NCBI GenBank assembly: GCA_027405735.1
Contig: JAPEHQ010000009.1
Coordinates: forward strand, 1,116,001 to 1,180,000
Direction of reading: 5' to 3'
From: Mucor racemosus
Taxonomy: Eukaryota; Mucoromycota; Mucoromycetes; Mucorales; Mucoraceae
DNA length: 64,000 nucleotides
Part shown: positions 12,780 to 23,631 of the stretch, piece after piece
How the letters are laid out: every line of letters begins with the position of its first letter
Numbering within the stretch: position 1 is the stretch's first letter
The notes under the pieces: model-generated
Told to the model about the DNA's origin: nothing
The model's database searches: none
What the model saw: only the letters and a program-made list of their open reading frames with translations
Program-made: the position numbers and the translations under genes

Positions 12780-13995
12780 TGCGCCGTCTTTTCTATAACT
12801 TTGTCCGCATTAAACAACTATTAGGACACATGTTGGAAACTGAAAAATACATATGAGTTAGTCGCATCAAGCTACCTGTCCTGAAAGTATTTTATGTCTC
12901 CGGAAAGACTCAAAAACTGATCAAATTCACTGCTTTTTCCATAAAAAATGGGTCTCACTTTTTATCCCTCCTCTACTTTTTTTTTCACTAAATAACATCA
13001 AGAAAAAATCACATGCCAACGTACCTGAGATAATCAACTTTAATCCGAAAACAAGCATCCGGAAATATCCTATTTTTTGAAGTTGGTATAACTTTTTTAG
13101 TGCTAATGTTTCAGATTTTTAAGCATATTTCACTGCTAAAAATCAAAAAATTTAAGCCTTCATATCTCTACAAAAAATTAAGCTATACTAATACGTTCTA
13201 ATAATAAAACTTGCTTGTTTTAAAGTGTTATACAACATATTTCAGTATGAAAAAATTCTAAACACTTTTATGTTTTCATTTTTTTGACATTTTTGTAGTA
13301 GATTTCAAAATATTCGTTAATTGAGCAGCATTTTTTTTTTACATTCATGTCATTACTCTCATTGAGTTCTCTCGGACCCACTTTAGTTTTTTTCAAAATA
13401 TCAATTTTTCGTAGAAATATCATCAAAAATGTGTATAAATAGATGCCTTCATTCGCTTCTAGCTTCGATTTTTCCCCTGTATACTACTGTCATTCCAAAT
13501 TCTGAATTTGAAAAAAAAAAAGCTAACAAAATCTTATTTTCTCTACGAAAAATGCAATCAGAAGATTCAGCAATATCTAGATCGATAGATGTTGCTTTTA
13601 CGCATCATTTCCATTATTTATATTTAAAATATACCTATAAAAAGCGACGCGAATCTTCAAAAAACCTCCAAAATTTAATTGTATTTTGTGCAACATATAA
13701 TGTTAAATATTTGTTTGAATTTTGTTCAGATGGATGCAGGATTTAAAGCTGTACGAAAGTCATTTAATATGCTAATTCGACTTACTTTGCAGTTCATGAA
13801 CTGTTCAACGATTTTGTTTTTTAAATTATTTTCGATATTTTTTGGCAACTCGATTTTAAAACCCTGTTACTATTAGGGATGTTATCGAGCCCAGCTTATA
13901 CTAGTAAAATTGGCTGGCAAAACCCGGCTCGACGCCAATGCTAGTTACCATAGGTTTAAGCTGTAATGTGAACTATCATTTTGATTATCTCTGTC
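12780..13995 (+). repeat. Dispersed repeat R1, copy B (truncated)
   Basis: It aligns by eye with copy A (from about 650) and copy D (from 49020), including the CGGACCCA(A/C)TTTAGTTTTT segment near 13373 and the GGTTTAAGCTGTAATGTGAACTAT segment near 13950. It stops abruptly at about 13995-14004, where a different repeat (family E) begins. The R1 3' part present in A and D is missing, so E apparently inserted into or replaced the end of this copy. Broken reading frames (13429-13876) match those of the other copies. Confidence 0.8.
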
Positions 13996-14003
13996 TTATA
14001 TTT

Positions 14004-14330
14004 TTAGGTTTAATAAATAACACTTAAAAAAGAATACAATTAAAAGAGAATGAGTAATAAATCAGTTCTTCAATTGTATAATAAAAACAAGAATATTGTT
14101 TATTTAGAAATAAAAGCATGGCCCTTACAATGACTTGACATTGAGATCCTCCTGAAATACAATTCAAGGTGTTATTAAACTATTAGATCTGTTTGATAGT
14201 AATTTAGGAATTGAAATGGATCAATCATAATTTAGCCATGCTTTCAATGCTTGTGAGTTGTCTTGTTTCAGTGTTGCTCCAAATGTACTTAGATGTTGAT
14301 TTGATAGGTACTTGATGGCATAAAGCAGAA
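14004..14330 (+). repeat. Repeat family E, copy 1
   Basis: It starts with TATATTTTTAGGTTTAATAA and matches 53335-53880 and 61948-62480 in the same orientation. Shared phrases include AAGAATACAATTAAAAGAGA, TTGAAATGGATCAATCA and GTGAGTTGTCTTGTTTCA. There is no coding potential. Similarity to the other two copies fades after about 14330. Confidence 0.8.
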
Positions 14331-14859
14331 GGGAATATTTAAAACTACGCCATGTGTAATTGAAGATTACTTGGATCCGAGAGCTATATGTAGATAACGA
14401 TTATTTCCAATACAATAAAAGGAAGACTACATACTAGTTATTATATCACGGAGAACGTAGGGTCCTTGTCATAAACCTGTCAAGCTTAATCTATTATTAA
14501 TACTACTATCCTAATCATATCACACATTATTACCTTATCCGAATTGCATATCAATCTCCAGCTTATGCAAGACATTCTATTACTACCCGCACTGCGGCAC
14601 AACCAATGACCACATTTCAATATCAACTTACTCGCATTCAAGTTATAGAGTAATTCAGTAACACTGTGTCCCCAAAATCTAGTTCATAAAGGGAACTAGA
14701 CTCTTGAATAATTTAGTATAAATAACCATCTTATTTTCATAATTTCTTTTATTTCTTTGTCAGTTCTCCTCATCATTTCCCTTATTATATATTCTGAAAT
14801 AAACCTAAACATAACAAATAAGTCTTTGTCTGTGTCTCTTGCCCCTTATATAATATAAC
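14331..14859. other. Non-coding spacer inside the E/F mosaic
   Basis: No gene is supported. The part from about 14640 to 14820 has a TATA-like GTATAAATAACC and an AATAAA (GAAATAAACC), which would suit an LTR remnant, but I could not find matching ends or a target-site duplication. GGAGAACGTAGG at about 14450 is mirrored by CCTACGTTCTCC at about 54890. Confidence 0.35.
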
Positions 14860-15590
14860 CCTGATATGAGCATAGCAAGTTTTAACGGCTAAGTATCTTA
14901 TACTATGGGATACTGTGTATAAGTTTGAAATAAAAATGCGTTTTTTTTTACTTTTCTTATATTTAACCACGTACGGTCTGAAAATTCAGTTTTTGTAGCG
15001 GACATTTTCGGGGCTCGTTTTATCCTTACCAGCACTCATGATTTTGATCAAAAAACAGAAAAATCAAATTTTGATACCAAAATCAATGTTTAAATATACA
15101 ACATTGTGAGAGAAAATTGTAGCCATAGCTAATACATATCTTATAAAAACTTAATATTAAATGTTAATTAATGAAACTTTGTACTTTTGTCTCAAAAACG
15201 GATTTTTGGTTAAAGGATTTTCATATAATATTCTGCAATAAAAAGGTTTGTTATTTTTTATTGAGCAAATAGAGTGTTAAATGTTGTATATGTGTATATT
15301 TTTTATTTTTGTAATTGGTAGTATAATTAACTCTAAATTTGCAAAACCAGAAATAAAAAATTAAAAAATGTCAAAATTGATGATCTGGACAAGAATAATT
15401 TTCTAAATTAATATTCCGCGTATAAGCCTTGTAAGTCTTAAAAATAAGAGATTTTATAATACTTGAGAACTTTTTCAAGGATTTATGATGCTGTATCCAC
15501 TTGATTCAAGCTTATTATTACTGTAAATCTTTATACATATTAATATTGTGTGGTAATTTATTTGATGATAATAGAGTCTTAATGAATGAC
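14860..15590 (-). repeat. Repeat family F, copy 1
   Basis: The reverse complement matches 52480-53330 and 55790-56640 over most of its length, and 63630-64000 matches in the same orientation. Its hallmark is the segment TTAACCACGTACGGTCTGAA at about 14963. It contains no coding sequence. In every complete copy it abuts a dynein intermediate chain gene fragment, here at 15630-15860. Confidence 0.82.
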
Positions 15591-15629
15591 TATTGCGCTA
15601 GAGATGATTTACATTAAGTTTTATTCTTA

Positions 15630-15860
15630 CCTCCTCTCCAATATTATAAACATAAACATGGCTCCCGCTGGAACCTATTGCCATTTTTTTACCCTTTTTG
15701 TCCCAAGCCAATTTATCCGATGCTCTACCAGAACCAACGTAAGTAGTACTTACAAATGGTTCCTCGGTATATGCATTCAAATTTCATAAATTAAATTGAC
15801 TGGTTACATCTACAGTAGTATCAAACGTATCATCAGCCCGCCTTATGGTAAATGTCAATC
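15630..15860 (-). pseudogene. Dynein intermediate chain gene fragment, copy 1
   Basis: Read on the minus strand, the fragment shows RADDTFDTTVD, a degraded LWNLNAYTEEPF-like stretch, then ASDKLAWDKKGKKMAIG and HVYVYNIGEE. This order matches the last WD repeats of cytoplasmic dynein intermediate chains (LWNLN-D-TEVP ... ALN-x-W-x4-G-x4-G ... IYD-x-GE). Frames are broken and there are no flanking exons, so it is a non-functional gene fragment carried in the repeat mosaic. Related fragments lie at 52340-52475, 55208-55432 and 57248-57455. Confidence 0.75.
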
Positions 15861-15879
15861 TAAAATCAGAAATATCCCA

Positions 15880-16340
15880 TTGTCATTGTTATAAGCTATG
15901 AAAAGCTTGTTTTTTAATAATACAGCAATCAAATAAAAAACAAGGTAATACTAATAGCATATTGTGGTGAGTATTTAATATCTAAATAAGTTTAATGAAA
16001 ACCCTTTTAAAAATTCTGAGGCACAAAACACAACATCTTGGTCCTGTAATTTCTATCCATCAAAATGTTGCGGTTTCCACTACACAATGAATGCGTTTTT
16101 TATCAACCTTGACCTCGATATACATTAGGTATCAGTTTTTTACCAATTGTATTTTCTCTGATTCATTAATATTTAGCCATATTGAACGATGATTTGTAGC
16201 ATTGCCAAAAAAAAAAGAATAAATACTTTAAGAGTTTTCTGCATATCAAATTATGTGATTAAGTAACAATGATTGTACTTAATTATGCTTTTGAACCTAT
16301 TATTGATGTTAATCAGAATAATTAGGATTTTCATTTAAAA
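15880..16340 (-). repeat. Repeat segment X, copy 1
   Basis: The reverse complement matches 53880-54300 and 55130-55210. Examples are CATTTTGATGGATAGAAATT with CAGGACCAAGATGTTGT, and ATAACAATGACAATGGGATG next to the dynein fragment. It is non-coding and behaves as the continuation of the mosaic beyond the dynein fragment. Confidence 0.75.
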
Positions 16341-17089
16341 GTAAGCCCTGCTTTATACATTCATATTCACCCATTCAATAAATGGCATTGCATTTATTAT
16401 TCGTTATATCAATGAACCAAATTCATCCTGATTTGATGTATTTGATAATTAAATGCCTAAATTACACTTGAGCCACCAGGTATCGCCACAAAAAATTTCG
16501 TACAGGTCAACGGAGCATCACAGTTTGGATGATGGTTTGTGTTTATAGATATGAGCTCTCTCCTCACACATTCATAGATCTCTGCATGTGCCATATCTCT
16601 ATGTATTCGATTTAACACATTAACAGAAACACATTAAAAAACGCCAACATCGTGCTTGATAAAACGCCTTACTTTATTGCGAGTCAACACAACTAATTTG
16701 ATGCTAGTTTATCATCAGCGGTTGAATCCGATAAATTTGAAATTAGACGGCCCCTTTTAATAGCTTTGCATACCATCATGAGCTAACAATGGACAATTAT
16801 TATAGATATATAGATACGCTAATTGAGAATGGTGAGTTTACTCTAATGGGCGAATGAACTAGGCAATTAGCAGTATAAACGGAATAATATTAAAATCAAA
16901 TAGTATAGAAATGGAATGAGCAAGAAATGATAAACCATGTAAATTAGCATAATTGAATTATTTCAAGCGCTCTGAATTGAATACGCCCTTACTTTTGACT
17001 TATAAAAATTGATTCATTAGTAAAATCAATTAGCACGTAATGATTATGGTGTATCTTTGATAGTTGGTAGTCGTCGTATATAAAATAAT
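16341..17089. other. AT-rich mosaic spacer
   Basis: No reading frame, RNA gene or clear repeat partner was seen. It lies between segments X and G of the first mosaic block and is probably part of the same repetitive unit. Confidence 0.4.
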
Positions 17090-17960
17090 ATCTTATTTTC
17101 GTTTTCTTGGCTGTTGGTCATCGAACAGAAACAAATATTTTTTTAGAAATTAAATATATTAACAAGAGTTTATTTATTCATCCATTCAAATCAAGTCAAT
17201 AATACTATATATACTTTCATAATCACCAGTTTTTCTGCAGGTAGATATCGACTTTAGACAAAAAAAGCGTTGGTTATAACATAGATGGTCAAACAAAATG
17301 ACTAAATCTTGGACGCTTTTTTTGTTCGGGAAAAACATTACAAAGCACCCTAAAATTTATAGTTATTAATTTATTTCCAAATAAACAATAGGAAAAACAT
17401 GTACTTACACACTTACACCTGCTGCTTGACTTCAATTTATAAGAAATATTGGTTTTTTGTTGTAATTTTAAACATAAATAAAAGAGCTGATGAAAGAGTG
17501 GCGAAGAAACAACAAAAATAATTCTAAATCAGTTGATTTTTTGTGTTACAAACAGAACTTTACAAAGGCATAAATACTTTTAGTGTTGCCAAACAGGTTG
17601 TTGTCGTTGTTCCCATTTGGCCTCCGAAAGAAGAACATGGGCAGAAGTCTTTCAAACTCCAAGCTTCAAATTGATATATTTTGTCAATAAGGCAATTCTG
17701 TTGAATCAGAGTAACTCATGTCTGCTTTAAACCATTCAAATTATCTTCGTTATTCATTATATTATGATTGGTATACTTTAGTGAATGGAATAGAAAACCT
17801 TGATCTCATTGCTTTGCTCATCTGGGCTGCCTGATCTGCACAAAAGTTTTTATTCTATCCATCTGTGCAGGTCATTATGCCCATGAAAAACATAGTTCAG
17901 CCGTAGTGGTTTTAAAATAACTGAAAAAGTATGAAGGTATTTACTGTATAGTGATGTGGA
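17090..17960 (+). repeat. Repeat segment G, copy 1
   Basis: This block is the inverted counterpart of 51435-52230. Shared landmarks are AAAGAAGAACATGGGCAGA, TGATCTCATTGCTTTGCTCA, GGCTGCCTGATCTGCACA and CCATCTGTGCAGGTCATTAT. It is non-coding. The two copies are about 34 kb apart in opposite orientation and could mediate inversion by recombination. Confidence 0.78.
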
Positions 17961-18569
17961 GAACTTGGATAACATCAAACTTGAATGGATTTATATTTAG
18001 TAATCTTCTAGTTTTGATTACATTGTTATTAATTTAATATTTGAAAGGGTAAATCATGCAGAGCATTGGCCATAAGGGACTGATATCAAGTGTGACAATA
18101 CCGACCTTTTGGAAAATGCTTGTTTATTATTGTTATACTGTATCTATTTTACGTAACCTTGAATTAAGGAGTAATTTTTATATGCTTGAATCTTATTTAT
18201 ATTGATAGTGTAGCTTCAATATAGATGAGTAGCTGACTAAATTGATATCTTTGTTTATTATTATTATTGATTTGGATAGAATCCTGTTTGATATATATAT
18301 GTCATTTGTGTAATTGATTGCACCGTGGTTAAAGGTACTATTATTTACGCGACATGTATGATTTAAAAGGTTTTTCATATTTTTTAGTATGCGCTTGTTA
18401 TTGTGTTCCATTGAATCATTTGTTTATTATTGTCGTTTATATTTTAAGTGGCACCATATTTTATGAGCGACACTTGGAAGTTAGGTTATTTTATTATTAT
18501 CAAGCGTTTTCAGTATGTATGTAATTCCACTGGAAGGTTATTATTTTAAAAAATTAAAACTCATTATCG
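17961..18569. other. AT-rich non-coding spacer
   Basis: The only open frame (18193-18411, minus) has low-complexity N/I content and no family resemblance. No repeat partner was recognised elsewhere in the window. Confidence 0.4.
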
Positions 18570-18611
18570 ATGTGCTAAGGTTTTGTATTCGCAAGTTGGA
18601 TCCAACAAAAA

Positions 18612-18900
18612 GCTACTGTAATGAGTCAAGCATCTCAGTTTCATTCATGCAAAACCTTGCCTCATTCCTTATATAAATACTACAAGGAAATCATTACATG
18701 ATCCCTTGTAGATTTATCTGTCTTGTTACACTCCCTTTATTTTTATTTATTATTTATTCACTAATAAATATTTAATTTACAAATAAAAACACCAACCTTT
18801 ATCAGCCCAGTGACCACCAATTTATAATAACAAGAATAATATCTATAAGCATATTATCCACCTTCGTTGTTAGTCCAAAATTGCAGATCATTACAGCTAC
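18612..18900 (+). mobile_element. Solo LTR with 5-bp target-site duplication
   Basis: The element spans 18617-18895 (279 bp), begins TGTAATGA and ends TCATTACA, a perfect 8-bp terminal inverted repeat of the TG...CA type. It is flanked on both sides by GCTAC (18612-18616 and 18896-18900), a 5-bp target-site duplication as made by LTR-retrotransposon integrases. Inside are a TATA-like TATATAAAT and an AATAAATATT. The sequence outside is R1 copy C, uninterrupted in copies A and D. No internal retroelement remains, so it is a solo LTR formed by LTR-LTR recombination. The plus orientation follows the TATA and polyadenylation-like signals. Confidence 0.92.
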
Positions 18901-19778
18901 TCTGAGTTTTTTTTTCGCAGCAAAAAATATTGGTTTTTTGCCGAGATAAGCAAGATAATATTTCACATTACAGCTTACATTCTACGTTGACTGAGTTCCA
19001 AAATCGATCTGTCCAAATGATCCAAAAATGATTCAAAAACAAAATCGTTTAATGGCTCATGAACTGTAAAGTAAGTTGAACTAGCGAATTAAATGGTTTT
19101 TGTACAGTTTTAGATTTTGCACCATCTAAATAATATCCAGACAAATGTTTTAAATTAAATTTTGTGTAAAATGCGATTGAAATTCTGGAGGGTTTTCGAC
19201 GATGCACATCACTTTTTATGAGCATATTTTTAACATAAATAATGTAAATAATGCGCAAAAGTATTATCTATCGATTGAGCCATTGTGGAACCCTCTAGCG
19301 GCATTGTGCGTTGAGAAAACGAGATTTTCATCAATTTTTTTTTAAAATTCAGAATTTGGGATGAGGGTATACAGGGGAAAAATTGAAGCTAGAAGCGAAG
19401 GCATCTCTCTGTACACATTTTTGAAGATATTTCTACGAAAAATTAATATTTTGAAAAAAACTAAAGTGGGTTCGAGAGAACTTAACGAGCTTAATGACGG
19501 GATTGTAAAAAAAATGCTGTTCAATATAATGAATATTTTGAAATCCACTACAAATATGCCAAAAAAAATGAAAAAAAAAAATAAAAGTACTTAGAATTTT
19601 TTTGTACTAAAACATGTTATAGAGTACCTCGAAACAAGTAAGTTTTATTATTAGAAGTTGTTAGTATAGTTTATTTTTTTGCAGAGATATTAAGGCTCAA
19701 AGTTTGAATAATTAGCAGTGAAATACGCTTGAAAATCTGAAACATTAGCATTGAAAAATTAATATCAACTGCAAAAAA

Positions 19779-20683
19779 TAACGTGCCACCAGCTTTAAAC
19801 CTGCACAAATTTTAACTTTTTTTAAGAGCTATCAACTCACCCAAAACTAACGATACAATAAAAAAAATCCATAACAATCATTATTTAAACCTTTGTAAAC
19901 AATTGTTATGGCTCGAATACTTAATTTTACTATAAAATCATTCTGTTGATAGCCCTTGAAAATAGACGGTATTTCAAAATTTAAGCTGTGTGCTCTTAGG
20001 TGAGGGTAACTTTTGAAACAAGGATACTCTGTGACACATAACCTCCTTACCTTAAACCCAGCTTACGTAAGCAATGCGTGAAATCAGCATTTTCGCTATC
20101 AACTTTCCGAAAAATAAAGATATAATAAATCAGAGCCATAACAATCATTATTTAAACCTTTGTGAACAATTGTTATGACTTTAATAGTTATTTTTATTAT
20201 AAAATCATTTTACTGATACCCAAAGTACCATTGCGAATGCAATTGGATCAAAATGTACTGTGGTGCTGCCAAGAGGGAAGCTCGTTTGCGATGTGACTAT
20301 ACATTCAAGTCTCTGGAGAAAAACATCCATTCTTTTCTGGATACCTCTGGTAACCTGACTCAAATCAGACATTATTTCAGAAGGTCGATGGACTACATCG
20401 AAGCTTATAGCAAATGTAGAGAAGTTGTCCAAGAAGTTAAGAAATTTGTCAAAAAAAATATTTATCTCATAGAAAACTTAGAATTCCTAAAGATTTGTTA
20501 TAAAAATAAAATGTTTGTTTAAACTTATTATACTTCTCAATCTCCCAAATAACAAATGAGCTACATTATCTGCCATGAGATGCCTCCAAAAAAAATATAT
20601 ATATTGAAATAGCGGAGTTCCAAAATAAATAAAAATTGAAACAAAATTAAAGTTTACACAGATTTAAAGCTGGTGGCACGTTA
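19779..20683 (+). mobile_element. TA-flanked terminal-inverted-repeat DNA element, 901 bp
   Basis: The element occupies 19781-20681, with ends ACGTGCCACCAGCTTTAAA and its reverse complement, flanked by TA at 19779-19780 and 20682-20683. Removing it and one TA restores the R1 sequence seen in copy B. TA duplication and TIRs are the signature of the Tc1/mariner superfamily. Inside are two direct copies of a roughly 120-bp block (about 19838-19953 and 20093-20223), each holding CATAACAAT...ATTGTTATG. A reading frame at 20253-20522 (89 residues, K/R-rich) shows no DDE/D motif I can recognise. It is most likely a non-autonomous relative that depends on a transposase made elsewhere. Confidence 0.9.
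20253..20522 (+). CDS. Unknown 89-residue ORF inside the TA-flanked element
   Basis: The frame starts MYCGAAKREARLRCDYTFKS and continues with an I-R-H-Y-F-R-R segment and a basic V-K-K-F-V-K-K-N segment. It ends within the element. I do not recognise the family; a truncated transposase or a captured host exon are both possible. Expression is unproven. Confidence 0.3.
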   Translation: MYCGAAKREARLRCDYTFKSLEKNIHSFLDTSGNLTQIRHYFRRSMDYIEAYSKCREVVQEVKKFVKKNIYLIENLEFLKICYKNKMFV

Positions 20684-20850
20684 GGATATTTCCAGATGCT
20701 TGTTTTCGGATTAAAGTTGATCATCTCAGGTGCGTTGGCATATAATTTTTTCTTGGCGTTATTTAATAAGAAAGAAAGTAGAGCAATGATGAAGAGTCGA
20801 ACCAGGTTTTTGAGGAAACAAAAGTAGATTTAAACTATTTTCGACTTTCC

Positions 20851-22060
20851 ATAATTGTCTCTAGGGAAACAGAACTTGAACACAATTCGGTTTACCGGGT
20901 AAATAGAAGGATTCTCACTGGATAGTAAAGCTCAAGTTACCATATTTACTTGAAAATTGAGTTCAAAGTCAAATAATAAATTTCAAACGATATCATTTAC
21001 TTATTTAAGTGATTTCTTAGACAAAAATATTGCTATAGTTTTGGTTAAACACTTTATCTGTAGTAACCGCTCTAAGTTTCTTTTATACCAACCCATTTGT
21101 TTTTTTATGAATGAAATATTTTTTTTATTATGGATGAAAGGTTGTGTTTTTATTAAAAATGGGGGTTTAAAAAATAGAACTTATCGATGAGGGATTGAGT
21201 TATGTGCGGGGCAGAGACAAATCAAAATGATAACAAATGGGGTTAATTAAATATAGTAGTGTTTGGTAAGTACCTGGAGGTCCTTGTGGATTTAAGGAAT
21301 CACTCTTATCTGATGAAAGAGAATGTAATCAAAATGTTGGCGCCAATGAGCTTTCCAAATCTGATACATTGTGGTAACTAAAAGGTCGATAGTTGTAATT
21401 AGGAGAACGGAGGACGGAAAAGGAAAGAATCTAGAGTTACCTGAGACATATGTTTGAATACTCTATGAATAGAAAAGGACGAGAGATTGATGAGGTAAAT
21501 AGAAAAGATACCAATCCAGATATCTTTCTTATGTGGGCACGATCTAATAATAAAAAATACAACGATCAGAGTCAACAATACCAGAGATTATGTAAACTCA
21601 GCTTATTGGTTCCTTCAGTTAACAGATCTGTATATTGAATTTGATCTAAAGTTATAATTAAATATCAAAAAATGTAACATTGTATACATACGAGTAACCC
21701 GTAAAATCTGCTACATTGCATATACTTGGAACCGTCTAAGGCGCGGTCTTCTTGCCGAAGGTTGAAGGCGAATGAAGTAAAATCTGAGATTTAACGCATT
21801 ATGCATAATGCTAATTGCTAAGATCAATTGCAAGATGTTCTGATGGTTGTAAAGTACATATGTTATACTAAGTAATATATATATATATATGCTACAGGTA
21901 CTCAAGTAATCTTATCTGATACGAAATGAGTTTAATATATCATTACTTTTTTAATACTCGTGTGGATACTATTAATTAGCCTTGCAGCGACAATGTAATA
22001 CACCGAGGTTTTTTAGTGCCAGAACTCTTGATGTGCATAATCATTTAATATGTTTCAAAA
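20851..22060. other. Non-coding region upstream of the GDSL lipase gene
   Basis: Open frames at 20957-21190 and 21450-21638 show no recognisable family and no start context. A short TA run lies near 21880. The last part must contain the promoter of the lipase gene. Confidence 0.45.
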
Positions 22061-22066
22061 AAAAAA

Positions 22067-22143
22067 AATTACCAAGTTGATCCAGTAAAAAAATTGCCAA
22101 GTTGATCTAGTAAAAAAATTGCCAAGTCGATATAGTAAAAAGA
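22067..22143 (+). repeat. Three tandem copies of a 25-bp unit before the lipase gene
   Basis: Three near-identical units built on GCCAAGTTGATCTAGTAAA lie in tandem and end about 70 bp before the lipase ATG at 22215. The differences are single bases. Their position would suit a promoter element, but a chance minisatellite is equally possible. Confidence 0.7.
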
Positions 22144-22214
22144 TTTTTAATATAAATACATGTCATTTATGCAAGGTTATTTAGCTTTATCTGATCTAAC
22201 ATAAAAAACAAAAA

Positions 22215-23631
22215 ATGCTAAGATTGACCTCGTTATTCATGTTGGCTGTTGGTGCTCTCGCTACAGTAAATGCAAGAAATGTAACAAGTATATCAGATTG
22301 CCCTGCTCTTACTGCCCGCACAGGTGCCACCAGTGTTTGTGATCTTCGTATTGATGATATCAAAGTAATCGGTTTCTTGGGCGATAGGTAGAATAATTTA
22401 ATTTAAATTAAACTTTTGATTAATTTGTTATGTTATAGTTTTGCTGCTGCATTTGCTGCAATGGGTACTAATAGCAGCGCCTCGTCTTCTGACAGTAGTG
22501 ATGAATTTACTACAGTTAAAGAATATAGAGGCATTAGTTATGGTATCGGAGGTGATGATGGTGCATTGACAGTTGCTAACTACATAAAGCATTATCAATC
22601 TAATCTTACCGGTCCATCTCTTGGTTCTCATGCTACCGAATTGTGTACTAGTAAGTCGTACACTATGATTTGTTTTTCTACTATTTCTAATTTTGAGCAT
22701 TTATTCCATAGAGGATAGTTGTACTGCCAGCTGTAAATATTAAGTAATGTTTCAAATAGTTATTCGAGTGCTAATAGATCATTTTAGATATTCCTGAGCA
22801 AGATGTATTTAATTCTGCTCAAAGTGGCGCTATGGCTATGCATTTGGAGCACATGTTGGATTATTTGATTCCTGGTATTAAGGATAAATATTGATCACTT
22901 TGAAACAGAAGATTAATCAAATTTATAATTAGAAATGAAATCTGTCGAAGGCGCTAATTTTGAGAATGATTGGAAGCTAATCAATATTCAAATCGGTGGA
23001 AATGATATGTGTAGCTCCTGCAACAGCTCTGCTGATGTTACAGCTGATCTTTTTGGTGGCTATGTTGAATCTGCTATTGAAACAATTCGAGCCAACGTTC
23101 CTAAAGTCCTTGTCAATCTCATCGGCTCTTACAACACATCTCAAATCATCCCTCTTTCTGATGAACAAGGTATTGGTTATTGTACCATGACTAACAATGA
23201 TGTCAGTACTATTGAAAACAGACAGTTGTGTCAATGTGGCGCCACAGCCGAGGGTCGTGCTAATATGGTTGGACATTACAATGGTAATAAATTACAATAG
23301 AATCATAGAAATTGTAAATTATATGGCTAATATTTTGATGTTAGCTTACAACTCTAAATTGCAATCTATTTACAAGCACTATAAAAAAAATCAAACTGAT
23401 GATTTTGCGGTCGTTTATCAACAAAGTAATATCAATATCTCTAGTTTCCCTATTGAAGCATTCAGTAATATCGACTGTCTCCATCCTAGTTTAAAAGGAC
23501 ATCAATGGCTTTCAAGATTCATATGGAACCAACTCTTCTTAGATCAAGCTTCCAAGCCTCGAATCATCAATTATGAAGATAACCTCGCACTTTATTGCCC
23601 AGTAGACAGTGATAGAATTGTAATTGAATAA
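22215..23631 (+). CDS. Secreted GDSL/SGNH lipase, phospholipase B-like
   Basis: Six exons (22215-22387, 22439-22650, 22712-22732, 22788-22874, 22933-23283, 23345-23631) give 376 residues. The N-terminus is a typical signal peptide (hydrophobic core to VNA at residue 20). The catalytic serine block reads GFLGDSFAAAF, with the GDS serine split by intron 1. A GGDDGA glycine block, IGGND (block III Asn) and DCLHPS (block V Asp and His) follow in the right order, so all SGNH residues are present. QSGA and FENDWKLINIQIGGND strongly resemble fungal phospholipase B1-type lipases. Several Cys and N-glycosylation sites fit secretion. Exon 3 is only 21 nt, and the donors GTAAAT and GTATTA are inferred from family alignment, so those two junctions are less certain. 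Likely role: extracellular lysophospholipid or ester hydrolysis. Confidence 0.87.

Larger units (their letters stand above)
18570..20850 (-). repeat. Dispersed repeat R1, copy C, interrupted by two insertions
   Basis: Read on the minus strand, this copy follows copies B and D but is split twice: by a solo LTR at 18617-18895 and by a TA-flanked inverted-repeat element at 19781-20681. On both sides of each insertion the R1 sequence resumes exactly, which allows the insertion sites and duplications to be read directly. Outer boundaries are approximate. Confidence 0.85.

Noticed and set aside
14640..14820. Possible second solo LTR (TATA-like box, AATAAA, TGT...ACA ends)
   Set aside because: No matching copy and no target-site duplication could be found at the assumed ends.
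22428..23276. Two minus-strand frames opposite the lipase gene
   Set aside because: They are antisense to exons with intact SGNH motifs on the plus strand.
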